A stretch of 64,000 bases of DNA from Osedax fenrisi (Eukaryota; Annelida; Polychaeta; Sabellida; Siboglinidae): contig OZ025244.1 of assembly GCA_964019155.1 (NCBI GenBank), forward strand, positions 11,789,655 to 11,853,654, in the 5' to 3' direction. The position numbers and the translations under genes are program-made. The notes beneath the pieces are model-generated. The model was not told where the DNA came from. It did not search any database and worked only from the letters and a program-made list of their open reading frames with translations. Below are positions 22,492 through 34,476 of the stretch, one piece after another (position 1 is the first letter of the stretch; each line of letters begins with the position of its first letter).

Positions 22492-23872
22492 GTCATCAAA
22501 TTATCTATCTCATCCTCATAATTACTTATCTCGTCATCATAATTACTTATCTCGTCATCATAATTACTTATCTCGTCATCAAATTATCTATCTCGTCATC
22601 ATAATTACTTATCTCAGCCTCATAATTACTTATCTCGTCATCACATTAACTATCTCGTCATTATAATTACTTATCTCAGCCTCATAATTACTTATCTCGT
22701 CATCAAATTATCTATCTCGTCATCATAATTACTTATCTCGTCATCATAATTACTTATCTCAGCCTCATAATTACTTATCTCGTCATCAAATTATCTATCT
22801 CGTCATCATAATTACTTATCTCGTCATCAAATTATCTATCTCGTCATCATAATTACTTATCTCAGCCTCATAATTACTTATCTCGTCATCACATTAACTA
22901 TCTCGTCATTATAATTACTTATCTCAGCCTCATAATTACTTATCTCGTCATCAAATTATCTATCTCGTCATCATAATTACTTATCTCGTCATCAAATTAT
23001 CTATCTCAGCCTCATAATTACTTATCTCAGCCTCATAATTACTTATCTCAGCCTCATAATTACTTATCTCGTCATCATAATTACTTATCTCGTCATCATA
23101 ATTACTTGTATCGGCATCAAATTATCTATCTCGTCCTCATAATTACTTATCTCGGCCTCATAATTACTTATCTCGTCATCAAATTATCTATCTCGTCATC
23201 ATAATTACTTATCTCAGCCTCATAATTACTTATATCGTCATCAAATTATCTATCTCGTCATCATAAATACTTATCTCAGCCTCATAATTACTTATCTCGT
23301 CATCACATTAACTATCTCGTCATTATAATTATCTATCTCGTCATCATAATTACTTATCTCGTCATCAAATTATCTATCTCGTCATCATAATTACTTATCT
23401 CAGCCTCATAATTACTTATCTCGTCATCACATTAACTATCTCGTCATTATAATTACTTATCTCAGCCTCATAATTACTTATCTCGTCATCAAATTATCTA
23501 TCTCGTCATCATAATTACTTATCTCGTCATCAAATTATCTATCTCAGCCTCATAATTACTTATCTCAGCCTCATAATTACTTATCTCGTCATCATAATTA
23601 CTTATCTCGTCATCATAATTACTTATCTCAGCCTCATAATTACTTATATCGTCATCAAATTATCTATCTCGTCATCATAATTACTTATCTCGTCATCAAA
23701 TTATCTATCTCGTCATCATAATTACTTATCTCAGCCTCATAATTACTTATATCGTCATCAAATTATCTATCTCGTCATCATAATTACTTATCTCGTCATC
23801 AAATTATCTATCTTGACATAAAATTATCTATCTCGTCAACATAATTTCTTGTATCGGCATCAAATTATCTAT
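22492..23872. repeat. 1.4 kb minisatellite, 20-21 bp units with higher-order blocks
   Basis: The basic unit is ACTTATCTCGTCATCATAAT with a variable end. Variants (TCAGCCTC, TCATCAAATTATCTA, TCATCACATTAACTA, TCATTATAATT) recur in the same order in larger blocks, for example starting near 22611, 22861 and 23400, so groups of several units were duplicated together. There are roughly 65-70 units. The array ends about 60 bases before the decayed hAT C-terminal domain. Confidence 0.95.
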
Positions 23873-23934
23873 TTTATATAGTTTATATAATTTATATAGT
23901 TAGCTAAGATTTATAAGATGTATACTCTATCATA

Positions 23935-24189
23935 GGAGGAGGATGAGTTTGACAAATATATGAAAATGCCAGTGACTTGACCCAATACTAATCCATTGAG
24001 TTGGTATAAAGAAAATGATGCCCATATCCTATCTTTGGCTAACTTAGCAAAACGATACCTATGTATCCGAGGAATTCAGTTGCATCCGAGCGAGTATTCA
24101 GTTCTGCAAGCTGTATATTGACGAATCGGTTAAACCGTATATTGCCACAATTAGTTGACAAATTAATATTTTTACATATTAATAAAGTT
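23935..24189 (+). pseudogene. hAT transposase C-terminal dimerisation domain, decayed
   Basis: The first frame reads EEDEFDKYMKMPV, a TGA stop, then NPLSWYKENDAHI and LANLAKRYLCI. After a one-base shift at about 24090 the next frame reads VFSSASCILTNRLNRIL, then LVDKLIFLHINK. This is the full order of the hATC domain: a PL-x-WW-type block, the LA-x2-A-x-KYL helix, the SERVFS block, and R-x-L followed by a final hydrophobic LIFL helix. In hAT enzymes it mediates dimerisation. One stop and one frameshift make it non-functional. Its plus-strand position next to the right terminus supports the hAT assignment of the 15141-24408 insert. Confidence 0.85.
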
Positions 24190-24297
24190 ATCTTTATATA
24201 GTAATCTTTATATTAATAAATAGTATTATAATTTAATCATTTGTTTCTTATTTTTTTAATACTTTGCGATTGCTATCGGTATAAATTTTCATCGAGG

Positions 24298-24380
24298 TAT
24301 TTGATTATCTCGAGACAGTATATTTTAGTATTTGATTATCTCGAGACAGTATATTTTAGTATTTGATTATCTCGAGATAG
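24298..24380. repeat. 31-bp direct repeat, 2.7 copies
   Basis: TATTTGATTATCTCGAGACA followed by GTATATTTTAG is repeated at 24298, 24329 and 24360 (partial). It lies just inside the right hAT terminus and may be a subterminal repeat. Confidence 0.9.
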
Positions 24381-24408
24381 TAAAAAATCTCCTAAATGTA
24401 CATCACTA

Positions 24409-24416
24409 GTTACTAC
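24409..24416. repeat. Target-site duplication of the hAT, right copy
   Basis: GTTACTAC, identical to 15133-15140. Confidence 0.85.
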
Positions 24417-25490
24417 TATTATGTATTGTATTCACAATATTTTCACCAATATTAGAAAAATAGTTATTAAAATATTCGCATTGATCTTTTTCATTATGTA
24501 TATCAATACCATTGTAAATAAATATATTTGGAAAGTTATTATATTTTTTATTAATTAGTTTATTAATTATTTTCCAATTATCACTTTGATTATTTTTAGA
24601 AAATAATTCATTATAATATTTATTTTTTTGAAATTTTAAATGTTTGATTAATTTATTTTTTAATTTTTTATATCTCATTAACGCAATTTGACATTTATGT
24701 TTTTATAAAATGAAAACAGTTTATTCTTTTTTTTAATGGCATTTTTAAGTTTATTTGTAATCCAAGGATTAATATAATCGTTTTTTATATTTGTATGTAT
24801 TAAAGGACAATGTTTATCCATTAGAAAATTTAACTTTTTAATAAAACAAGAGTAATAATTTAAAGGGTCATTACTTACCATTTCATTTTGCCAATTTATA
24901 ATATTCAATTCTTTTTTCAAATTATTGATATTTTTTTTATTTCTGATGTATGGTTTAGTATTAGGTATATTTGTATGTTTAAAATTAAAAATAAAAAATA
25001 AAATAGAGTGATCTGTTATATCAGATTCTATAATACCGCTAGTTAATATATTTTTACTATTAGTTATGATATTATAGATAGATATATATAGATATAGATA
25101 TATAGATATATCTATTAATGTATTTGTATTTATTGTTGTACGGGTATATATATATATTAATAATGGAGGTCTCTCACCTAATTGAGATAGTATATAATTA
25201 AAAAATTGTGTAGTATTTGAATTTTTTGAAAAGTCTATATTAAAATCTCCGCATAGAAATATATTTTTATTAATATAATTTGAAAATAAATTAAAAATTA
25301 AACCATTGAATACAGTAGTATCACTATCAGGCGAGCGGTATATAGCAGATAAAATATTGTGTTTTTTTGATTTTTCATCTATTATTTGAATAGAAACAAT
25401 ATCAATTGAATCTTTAATTGAAATAGATAGATTATCAATTATTGATGTTTTATACATTTTTTTCACTAAAATAGCTACACCACCATATTA
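24417..25490 (-). pseudogene. LINE A copy 1 ORF2, endonuclease and linker part
   Basis: The minus strand begins abruptly with GGVAILVKKMYK, the middle of an APE-type endonuclease. It continues with SAIYRSPDSDT (YR-x-P motif), FLCGDFNIDFSK (GDFN motif) and ITDHSILFF (DHS motif), then a basic linker with NPWITNKLKNAIKKK and RYKKLKNKLIK, and NWKIINKLINKKY before the hAT. The first half of the endonuclease, which should hold the TETWL motif, is deleted: ORF1 sequence ends at NEIINN just upstream. A low-complexity insertion (Ile/Tyr-rich, about 25060-25150) lies within it. The same domain order in copy 2 confirms the family. It is inactive. Confidence 0.8.
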
Positions 25491-25973
25491 TTTATTATTT
25501 CATTGGTTTCACTATCTATATTTATTTTACCAATTCTATGTATATTTTGTATGGATATATTTTCAACATCACTAATTTCACTAATAATACTATTAATTGA
25601 ATCTTTATCATATTTAAATTTATCTATTTTTTTATTAAATTTTTTTTCTTCTATATTATATATTATGAGAGTTTTTTTACGATTACTATCTTCATATATA
25701 TTTTCAATATTTTTGGGTACAGTATCATTTATAGTACATTTAATTTCATCAAGATTTTTAGTTACCATACTAGAATATAATATTGTATTATGCTATCATT
25801 ATGTTTATTATTATTTTTAATTTGTGTTTTAAATCTAATATAGTATCTTTTAGATCTATAATAATTGTATTATGTTGTTCAATAATAGATTTAATATTAG
25901 TATCAAACATATCTTTAATATAATTTTTAATAGAGTCAGATAATTCAGAATTTGACATTCTACCATTAGCCAT
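25475..25973 (-). pseudogene. LINE A copy 1 ORF1 remnant
   Basis: It starts with MANGRMSNSELSDSIKNYI and continues, after breaks, with TLIIYNIEEKKFNK and IQNIHRIGKINI. An N-terminal helical stretch followed by a strand, then an acidic block and an R-x-GK motif, is usual for the small RNA-binding ORF1 protein of LINEs. The start matches LINE A copy 2 at 52929 (MANRMTNLELTESIKNYI), so the initiator is reliable. One frame break lies near 25780. The 3' part is deleted into ORF2. Function in the living element, RNA binding, is inferred from ORF1 proteins in general. Confidence 0.7.
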
Positions 25974-26257
25974 AATTATTATGTAAATTAAATAAATATA
26001 TAAATAAATATAATTATATATCCATATATATATACACCTATATAAAATATAAGATATTATATATATATATATAAATGATAGTTAATGTATATTAAATAGT
26101 AAATGATTTATAGAGAAATATATAATTGTAATACATACAATTTTATAACAAATTTTAAATTAAATAACTTATCTGAATGTTGATTTGGTTGAATGCACAA
26201 TATGGTAAAAACACGACCGTTCACTATGAATGCCTAAACACGAATTTTGTACAGTAT

Positions 26258-26298
26258 GTATACATTGTGTATTAAGTATACATTGTATACAATGTATA
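26258..26298. repeat. 41-bp flanking repeat, LINE A copy 1, 5' side
   Basis: Matches 12664-12704 with one difference. If this is the target duplication, it sets the 5' end of LINE A copy 1 at about 26257. Confidence 0.5.
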
Positions 26299-26299
26299 C

Positions 26300-27110
26300 A
26301 TTATATACGACCGTACATTGGATCATTAACATATGCTATTGTTAGTCTCTTCATCAATAGTTGTATGTTATTAAGTTAGGCATGGTATCTCCATTATATT
26401 ATTAGTGGTCAAGCGAGTAATAGTACTGGTCAAGCGAATATTACTCGACGAATGCATACATTACATAACAATTAGAGGTACCGACAACAATATTAAATAA
26501 CAATTAAATAACAATTAGTAATAGATAACAAAACCGATCGATATCTTAAATTACAGATATTATAAATAATATTATGATATAATAGGATGTTATAACCTAT
26601 TACAATATTATATTTATTATGTAAGTTTAGATAAATAATATATACATGTATATTATTTAAATTATTTTAATTAATATATAATTAATTATGGTGTTTTATA
26701 TTGATATATTATATTATCGACTCCATATATTACTAGATACAAAGTATACATATATAAATAAATATATTAATATCTATAAATATAATATATATATTAATTT
26801 ATTTATTAATTGATATAATGTATAGATATACATATTTATGTTAATTAATTTATTAATAAATATAATGTATTTATATTAATATATATTACTATATATATAT
26901 ATTAATTAATATATATATTAATAAATAAATATATTTATTTTTCATTTAAGTGGAATTATGTGGAGAGCTTAGTTTGCGTAGGATCCTAGGCCCACATTTC
27001 TTCATCACTATCCGAAATTGATATGGTAACCGCATATACACATAATAACCATTGAAAGCAAATCATAATATATTATATAATGTATACAACCAATTCCAAT
27101 TCAAACAACT
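26300..27110. other. AT-rich DNA without a gene
   Basis: TA- and TTAA-rich sequence with small palindromes. No supported gene. Confidence 0.6.
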
Positions 27111-27235
27111 CAATTCCATCCGGCATCGCTCGTCGCGCAGTTAAAAAGGGATCATAAAAAAACAATATTACCTCAGGTTGTTGTTGAAAAAATAACTACT
27201 GAGAAAAAAGACTATTCTAAATTATTAAATACAAC

Positions 27236-27463
27236 GAAAAATCTGATTTGTGGATCGCTAAATACTCAAACACTTCAAAAAGTATGATAGTACCTGAACT
27301 TATAGCATCATGCGAGGTAACGAAACAGGGTATACTATGCATAAATAGGAAAATGGAAATTATAAACCTATTCAGCTGGACAAATAGTATTAACGCCGCC
27401 ACTCGAGGAATTGGAATACTTATTAGTCCTCTCGCATATAATGCAACATATAAAGTATACATA
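27236..27463 (+). pseudogene. RTE-like LINE (family G) endonuclease, N-terminal fragment
   Basis: The plus strand reads LICGSLNTQTLQK, then, after a shift, VPELIASCEVTKQ, and further on SWTNSINAAT with GIGILISPLAYNA. In RTE-like endonucleases the same order occurs: a GT-x-N-x-RTL start, an ELI-x-C-helix, the AW-x-N-x2-GA-x2-GGIG motif and a SPLAYN-type segment. LINE C at 38829 has the corresponding AWTNYQGASTGGIGI. The coding sequence stops at a TA where a 9.58 kb element begins and resumes in frame at 37045. Confidence 0.75.
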
Positions 27464-27519
27464 CCCAGGCTACCAAATCATCAATAAATTGGTATAAAAT
27501 TAGTAGTAAAAATAACTTT

Positions 27520-28112
27520 AGGTTATATATCATTAAGTATCCGGGTATTTTCATAACTCTAGGTTATATATCAATAGGTAGCATGTTATTTTCATAACTA
27601 TAGGTTATATATCATTAGGTAGCATGTTATTTTCATAACTATATGTTATATATCATTAGGTAGCATGTTATTTTCATAACTATAGGTTATATATCATTAG
27701 GTAGCATGTTATTTTCATAACTATAGGTTATATATCATATGGTAGCATGTTATTTTCATAACTATAGGTTATATATCATTAGGTAGCATGTTATTTTCAT
27801 AACTATAGGTTATATATCATTAGGTAGCATGTTATTTTCATAACTATAGGTTATATATCATTAGGTAGCATGTTATTTTCATAATTATAGGTTATATATC
27901 ATTAGGTAGCATGTTATTTTCATAACTATAGGTATTATATCATTAGGTAGCATGTTATTTTCATAACTATAGGTTATATATCATTAGGTAGCATGTTATT
28001 TTCATAACTATAGGTTATATATCATTAGGTAGCATGTTATTTTCATAACTATAGGTTATATATCATTAGGTAGCATGTTATTTTCATAACTATAGGTTAT
28101 ATATCATTTGGT
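27520..28112. repeat. 41-bp minisatellite, about 14-15 units
   Basis: The unit is AGGTTATATATCATTAGGTA followed by GCATGTTATTTTCATAACTAT. Most units are identical, and the first differs most, which is usual at an array edge. It lies 57 bases inside the left terminus of the 9.58 kb element. Confidence 0.97.
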
Positions 28113-28134
28113 ATCTATTTATTTACATTACTAA

Positions 28135-28365
28135 ACCCTGCTAACAGTAATATCCTAATAATAGAAGCATAATAGCATAAATAATAGCCTCAAATGTTTA
28201 CATTATGCTATTATGCTGTATTATGTTGCCATTAAAAATCTATTATGCTGTTATTAATTTGTAATTCTATTATGCTACTATTATTTTGCTATTACATGTA
28301 TATTATGCTGCTATTATGTTGAAATTATAATAATAACAACATAATATCAGCATAATAGCATTACA
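28135..28365. repeat. Palindromic TATTATGCTG-type repeat cluster
   Basis: Variants of CTATTATGCTGTTATT occur about eight times in one orientation and, at both edges, in the other (AATAGCATAATA, CAGCATAATAGC). The cluster can therefore fold on itself. Confidence 0.6.
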
Positions 28366-28425
28366 AATTAATATTAATATTATTAATTTATTTAGAAGAA
28401 TAAATTATTTAAATATATTAAAATA

Positions 28426-28456
<31 letters not shown>

Positions 28457-28604
28457 GAATTATTAATATTAATATTATTTGAATAATATTTATTTATAAA
28501 TTATATAATTAATTAATTATATAATTTATAAATTAATAAATATATATTAATATACAAATTTGTCGGTATATATATATAAATATTAATAAATAAAATTATG
28601 CAAC

Positions 28605-28691
28605 GGCGGGGATTCGAACCTAGACGTCTAGGTACCATAAAAGTACTTTTATACAAAATGTATTCTAATACATCATGCTAGACATCCTGGC
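28605..28691 (-). mobile_element. tRNA-Leu(UAG)-derived SINE or pseudogene
   Basis: The minus strand opens GCCAGGATGTCTAGCATGAT, close to the usual start of tRNA-Leu (GTCAGGATGGCCGAGTGG), and ends with the B box TAGGTTCGAATCCCC. The anticodon position holds TTAGAA between ATGTA and TACAT arms, consistent with UAG (Leu). A long variable arm with self-complementary TAAAAGTAC/TTTTATGGTACC lies between, as leucine tRNAs have a long variable arm. The acceptor and T stems no longer pair, so it is not a working tRNA. Confidence 0.6.
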
Positions 28692-28699
28692 TAAATCAC

Positions 28700-31542
28700 T
28701 ATTTTTTATTTATATAAATTTACGTATAATTTAAATAGGTGGGATTTAATTATAGAGATAAGTGGATATAGATAAATTAGTAAATAATAATATAGGTAAA
28801 TATATAATATAACCTAATACTATTCATTTTTGAATTATAATATAATTCATACTATAACAGTTGACCTATTATGGTGTTACTTTATTATAAAATTACTGTT
28901 TAACTTAATAATAATGTGTAGATATTTGTATATATTTGTTCGAAAGTAATTAAGTAATTGTAGAACAAAATATGTCACAAATAATTACAAAATATACCTG
29001 TCCTTACACTGTAAGGGCCTTACAGCAAGGCTTACTTAAGATAATTAGGTAATTGACTTTAATAAGTGACTTAGGACCTAGGACTTAGGACCTACTATTA
29101 TATATACGTATCGTTATGTTATATTTAATATAATATTATTATATATGTATAATATATTGCTTCTATTTACAATTAATTGGACTTTCAGAAATTATATATA
29201 GAAATAGTTAACCAGTAAAACAGTAACCGTAATTACTGTTACTGTAGATATATATATATATATATATATTTAAACAATATTATATATTACTTCTTCTAGA
29301 AATTAAGTGGAATTTGGAATGAAACTATTATAGATACTATATAGAACTCATGAGTTCTAAACATGTAAACATCATGTTTAACATGTAATTACATGTTTAC
29401 ATTATCATAATGATTATGCTATTATGCTGTATTTAAAGTAGAACAAATATATTATATATGTATAATTATTATAATAATAATATATTCCATCAATATGTTA
29501 TCCGTTATAGTAAATGTTATAGTAATTACTATAAGTTAACTTATAATTTATAATAGTAATAATTGAATTTAATAACAACAACAATTTATTAACAAATTCC
29601 TAATTGTACAGTTACTATTACGGATAACTTAGCGATGGATTATATTATTATACATATTTAATATATTGTTTCTACTTGAAATTAAACGGGCATTCTAAAA
29701 CTATATCTATATCATATGTACGTAACATATTCGAATTATAATCGAATAATTTCTAATAGTAATAATTTAAATTTAATAAAAAATCAAATGTATTAATATA
29801 TATTATAATATAATGTAGGCCTATATGCACGCGTATAAGTTATATTTAGATCTGAATAATCGTGTATGAATATACATTATATATCACTGCAAAGTCAATA
29901 ATTCATGTAAAGTTAAAGTAATAACTAATCACCCGGCTAATCACTCAATTCAAATAGCCTATAGCGAAGTCATTGTTTTTAACATGCAGAATTATTAATT
30001 AATAACTATTCTGAGAATAGTTCAAGTCCTTGTATATAATATTCATGTCCTCGAAGTGCACGCTCACAAGCCCCGCCCATAACATATCACGTGTGAAAAC
30101 ATGCTGCTCGCATCCTTCTAGAATTTACTTTAACCAAAGATTTTGCGAATCCTTCGGAAAATCTTTGCTTTAACTCTAAAATAATATTTGTATCATATTA
30201 TCATGTTTATATTTATAATAGTATAACATAATATTCTGTATTATAACATATAAATACTTCAAGCAAAATATCTAAACACATGATGACTAATGACAAAAAG
30301 AAAAAGGTTTTATTTAGATATTTAAAAGATAAAATAAATTTAATAATTCATATATTTAATATTATATTAAATATATAATATTATATATTAAATATATAAT
30401 ATAATATAATATAATATTATATGATATAATAATAATTATATTAATTATATTAATAATAATATTATAATACTATATGAATTACAAAATATTTGATATATTT
30501 TTTAAATATTTATAACTTGTTTAATAATGTACGCATAACTTAATAATTTAAATATTAAAATTATATATTTTAAAATTATTTAAAAAATATATATATACAT
30601 TGTTTCAATAGTTATAGTAAAATATGTTATCATAGTTATAAGACTAGCTTCGGGTATTTACTAAATATTATTTAGATATAGAACCACGTAAGCGCTCTAA
30701 ATAACGAAAATGGCGAAATAGATCCAGAAATTCCGTATACATTATATTATATAATTTATATATCCATAATTATTATTTCTTATATTATTATAATAATTAT
30801 ATAATATTATATTAAATATATATAATTATTATAATATTATAATAATATTAGAAATATATTCTAGAAATGTGTGTATTATTATAATAATTATATTTTATTC
30901 ATTATACTTAATTCAATAATATTTATAAAGCATTAACTATGATAACCCTGGATGATAACCATCATAGTTATCTTAGTTAAACTATGTGATATCTGGACGT
31001 AATCCGCACAAAAATCGTGACATATTAAGTATTATCTGCACATAATTTGTGACATATATTAAAATTATATAATATAATTGACTATTTTATTACTCCACAT
31101 AGTTATACATTATAACTAATTATTATCATTACAATACAACTAATATAAATTATTCAATATATATTTAATAATAATTATTATATTACCGTATTAATAAAAT
31201 ACCTCACATTGTGCCTAGTGCATAATTTATGCTACGAATAAATATTTATTTACTATTTTATATCATATATCTCATATATAATATCTGATTATCAACGTAC
31301 GAGAGGTAGCCAGTAATCTCATAAGAGGTATTTTCGAACAACATACTATATTTAATTTATTTCATAATTATATAATTCTTATACGATTATATATAATAAC
31401 TTATTAATATTGATATAATATATTGTATTATATATATTCGTATAAGAACTGTATAATTATGAATTAAATTAAATTTAATAATTGGACTCAAGTCGTACGA
31501 GATAATATCGTTTATTGGTAACCGTACGAGATTATCTCGATA

Positions 31543-31573
<31 letters not shown>

Positions 31574-31640
31574 TTCCCAATATATACTACTAAGCTGTTG
31601 CACTAGTGAAATTTAATTTATAAAATATATCTTATGCGGA
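28700..31640. other. AT-rich interior of the 9.58 kb element, no gene
   Basis: Rich in TA, TAATA and small palindromes. A less AT-rich patch at 30050-30175 carries one CACGTG (30088) and the motif CAAAGATTTTGCGAA. Short GTACGAGATTATCTCG-like palindromes occur near 31490-31545. Confidence 0.5.
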
Positions 31641-31829
31641 TTTTCATGTGCGTATTATGTACCATAAATAAATATGAGACCGATTCTATATATATTTACA
31701 CTTTAAAAGTATATTATCAGGTACATATAAAATTTATGCACACTTTTTCTATCTATTTAGTATCGTATATTTAATTATTTAGATGCCAAACAATTATATT
31801 TAAATAAAGCGACTAAAACTGTGATTCCA

Positions 31830-32755
31830 AACTAAAATAAGATATATTTTCAGGTGATCGTAATAAAGTACTTATTGGTCTACCGATAGGATCAGTTTAT
31901 GGAGTATCTACAACACAGAACTGAAATAATTCATTTGTTAGTAAATATGTGATTAAAAGATAATATATAATTATGGACATATTAACGTATTATGTACGTT
32001 AAATCTATTTTATATTGTTTTTTTTTATGACGGAATGGCTGATATTTTTGTGTTAATGTGGGTATGGTACGTATCGAAGAAATGGATATACTTGTATTGA
32101 GAGGAAAGTATTGTCAGTGTTCTTATTCTTGGAACAAATATGATCCCTACATCATTGGACCTGACGCACCCATATCCCTGAAGTTGATACACCATCTATC
32201 CTCATTATTTTCAATTATTGTTGGCTATTCTTGATATAAATTTAATATCTCTGATTTTTTATAAATGTATTATTCTAATAGAAAACTAAATAATTAAATG
32301 TGTATTGATAATTTTGTTATTTTGTATATAATTTTACTAACTTTAAATCTTAAAATTTTATTATATTTATTTTAATTTTACTTTTACTATACTTTTCTCC
32401 TCATAAATATTCTTTAGGAAAGTGAAATGGGTAAACGACTAGATATAAGTATCTCGCTTCTTCGTTTAACATTGTCATGCCTAAATTCTGATATTATTAT
32501 TATATAACATGTATATGAACTTATGCCATCTATTTAAAACTGTAACTATATTTCGCTATTGGGATACCTCACACGAAACTATTTTTAAATAAGTGCCGGT
32601 ATAATTCTGATTCTAATGTAAAATAACATATATTTTCAGGTAATCGTAATAAAGTGTTTAATGGTCTACCCATAGAATCAGTTTATGATGGAGCAAGGCA
32701 TTCACAACACAGAACAGTATCAATAATTCATTTGTTAGTAAATATATGATGAAAA
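31830..32755 (+). repeat. Duplicated exon-like segment
   Basis: Two segments of about 100 bases (about 31850-31960 and 32637-32752) match closely. Each follows a pyrimidine-poor tract ending TATATTTTCAG, which looks like a splice acceptor. They read RNKVLIGLPIGSVYG and RNKVFNGLPIESVYDGA respectively, and the second continues with RHSQHRTVSIIHLLVN. Reading frame is kept between the copies with conservative changes, suggesting former coding exons. I recognise no family. Confidence 0.45.
32042..32239 (+). other. Unidentified open frame, exon-like
   Basis: A stretch of about 65 codons without a stop, less AT-rich than its flanks. It reads MVRIEEMDILVLRGK, then YCQCSYSWNKYDPY, IIGPDAPISLKL and so on. 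It lies between the two copies of the duplicated exon-like segment. I do not recognise it. It may be an exon of the element's own gene or chance. Confidence 0.25.
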
Positions 32756-33000
32756 GTAAATTTGTTTTTATCATTTTTGATAATATTATACATTAATGTA
32801 TACATTTATCAAATCAGTTATTAGCAGGGTTGGTCAGGTTGTGTTTTTGAGTTATCTAAGTTTAAACCAAAAATAAAAAATACCAGAGTTGTTCAAATAT
32901 TATACTTTTCAATAATTATTTAGAATTAAAATACTATATTTCAATCATAGTTATAGTATTTAGATATTACTTTACATAGTAAAAACATTAATTATAAATG

Positions 33001-33039
<39 letters not shown>

Positions 33040-33432
33040 TAATAGATTCCTTTGAATAGTAGTGAATAACTAGTAGTATGTTTGTTTTCAAATAGTAATT
33101 TTACAGTTTTTTGTATGTTGGAATATTAAACTATCCATATTATTATCCATAAGTTATTTGTTTTTAATATAGTTAATATTATTGTATTCAAATCATAATA
33201 TTTCAGTTATAACCGATACTGGTGATACCCACTGTTATCAAGTTTACTGCACATATATATATATAACTTTTATTTGGCATACATAAATAAATTGATATTA
33301 TTAATGAATAATTAAAATTTTAATATACTATATACATTTTTTCCTATATACTAGTTACAACAATTATATAAAATTAAATAATTCTACAGATAAAAATAAT
33401 GTGTTGGAGGAACTGTTTAATATATATATATC

Positions 33433-33471
<39 letters not shown>

Positions 33472-33484
33472 AATTTGTATTCAA

Positions 33485-33625
33485 TATATTTTCAGAACAA
33501 GGTAAAGAACAATACAGAGGATGCTATTATATCTAGTGTCTCCGTTGCAGTTCCATCAACTGGGTATTTACTGGAGCTAGAGAACACACTGCAATCAGAG
33601 GAGGAATATGCATAAATGGTGAGTT
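33485..33625 (+). other. Candidate exon with acceptor and donor-like borders
   Basis: After ATATATTTTCAG the frame reads NKVKNNTEDAIISSV, SVAVPSTGYLLELENT and LQSEEEYA, then stops with TAA. AAATGGTGAGTTTC follows and resembles a splice donor. The composition is clearly less AT-rich than the neighbourhood. No family is recognised. It could be the last coding exon of an unknown gene in the 9.58 kb element. Confidence 0.3.
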
Positions 33626-34119
33626 TCTATATAATTTATATCTATATAAATTAATATTACAAATATAATTATTAATATGATTGGAAATGACCTATTTATA
33701 TAAAAATTAATTCACAATAAAACTATTAGTCATTAATAGTTGATATAATATTCATAATATTCAATATAATATATTATTATCAGATTTAGGCAATATATAT
33801 ATAATCACTGATATATATATCACAGTGATTAGTATTATATTTTATAAAAAAGGTTGTTCCCATGTGAACATACTTTGTAGTCAAAGAAATTAATTTTAAT
33901 TAGATATGTATTACATATAGTTATTCATATGGATACATATATATTACAATTATTTCATTTTCTATTTTTTAAAAATACATTGGCATTACTAAAGTCACAA
34001 TATTAAATAGCTATATATTGTAGACCCATTGATTAAAACAAATGTATTCTTATACAAGAGAGAGTTACTTTATATATTTATTTATTTATTATTTTAATAC
34101 CTTATCCTATATATAAATA

Positions 34120-34430
34120 TATAGATAGTATAATGAATAATGTTTAATAAATGTATATTTTATAAACCAATTTGATGGTTCCTTATAATAATGCATATAT
34201 ATACTGATTATATATAATATATTGTATTAAAATGAGATTATATTCTATTATTATATAAATTACAAATTATACAAATTTCAATTTATATATTTATAATAAA
34301 TATTTGTTTATAAATATTGGATATTATACTTTATATTTATTATATTTTATAATATTAAATATGAATAATGTTTAATAAACGTATATTTTATAAACCTATG
34401 TTCTGGTTACTCTTAATAATGCATATATAT

Positions 34431-34476
<46 letters not shown>

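Noticed and set aside
25503..25820. 105-residue plus-strand frame
   Set aside because: It is the antisense shadow of LINE A ORF1. Similar shadows occur at 38606-38875, 39628-39846, 40799-41026 and 56171-56362.
27217..27462. 81-residue minus-strand frame
   Set aside because: It is antisense to the family G endonuclease fragment, whose motifs are on the plus strand.
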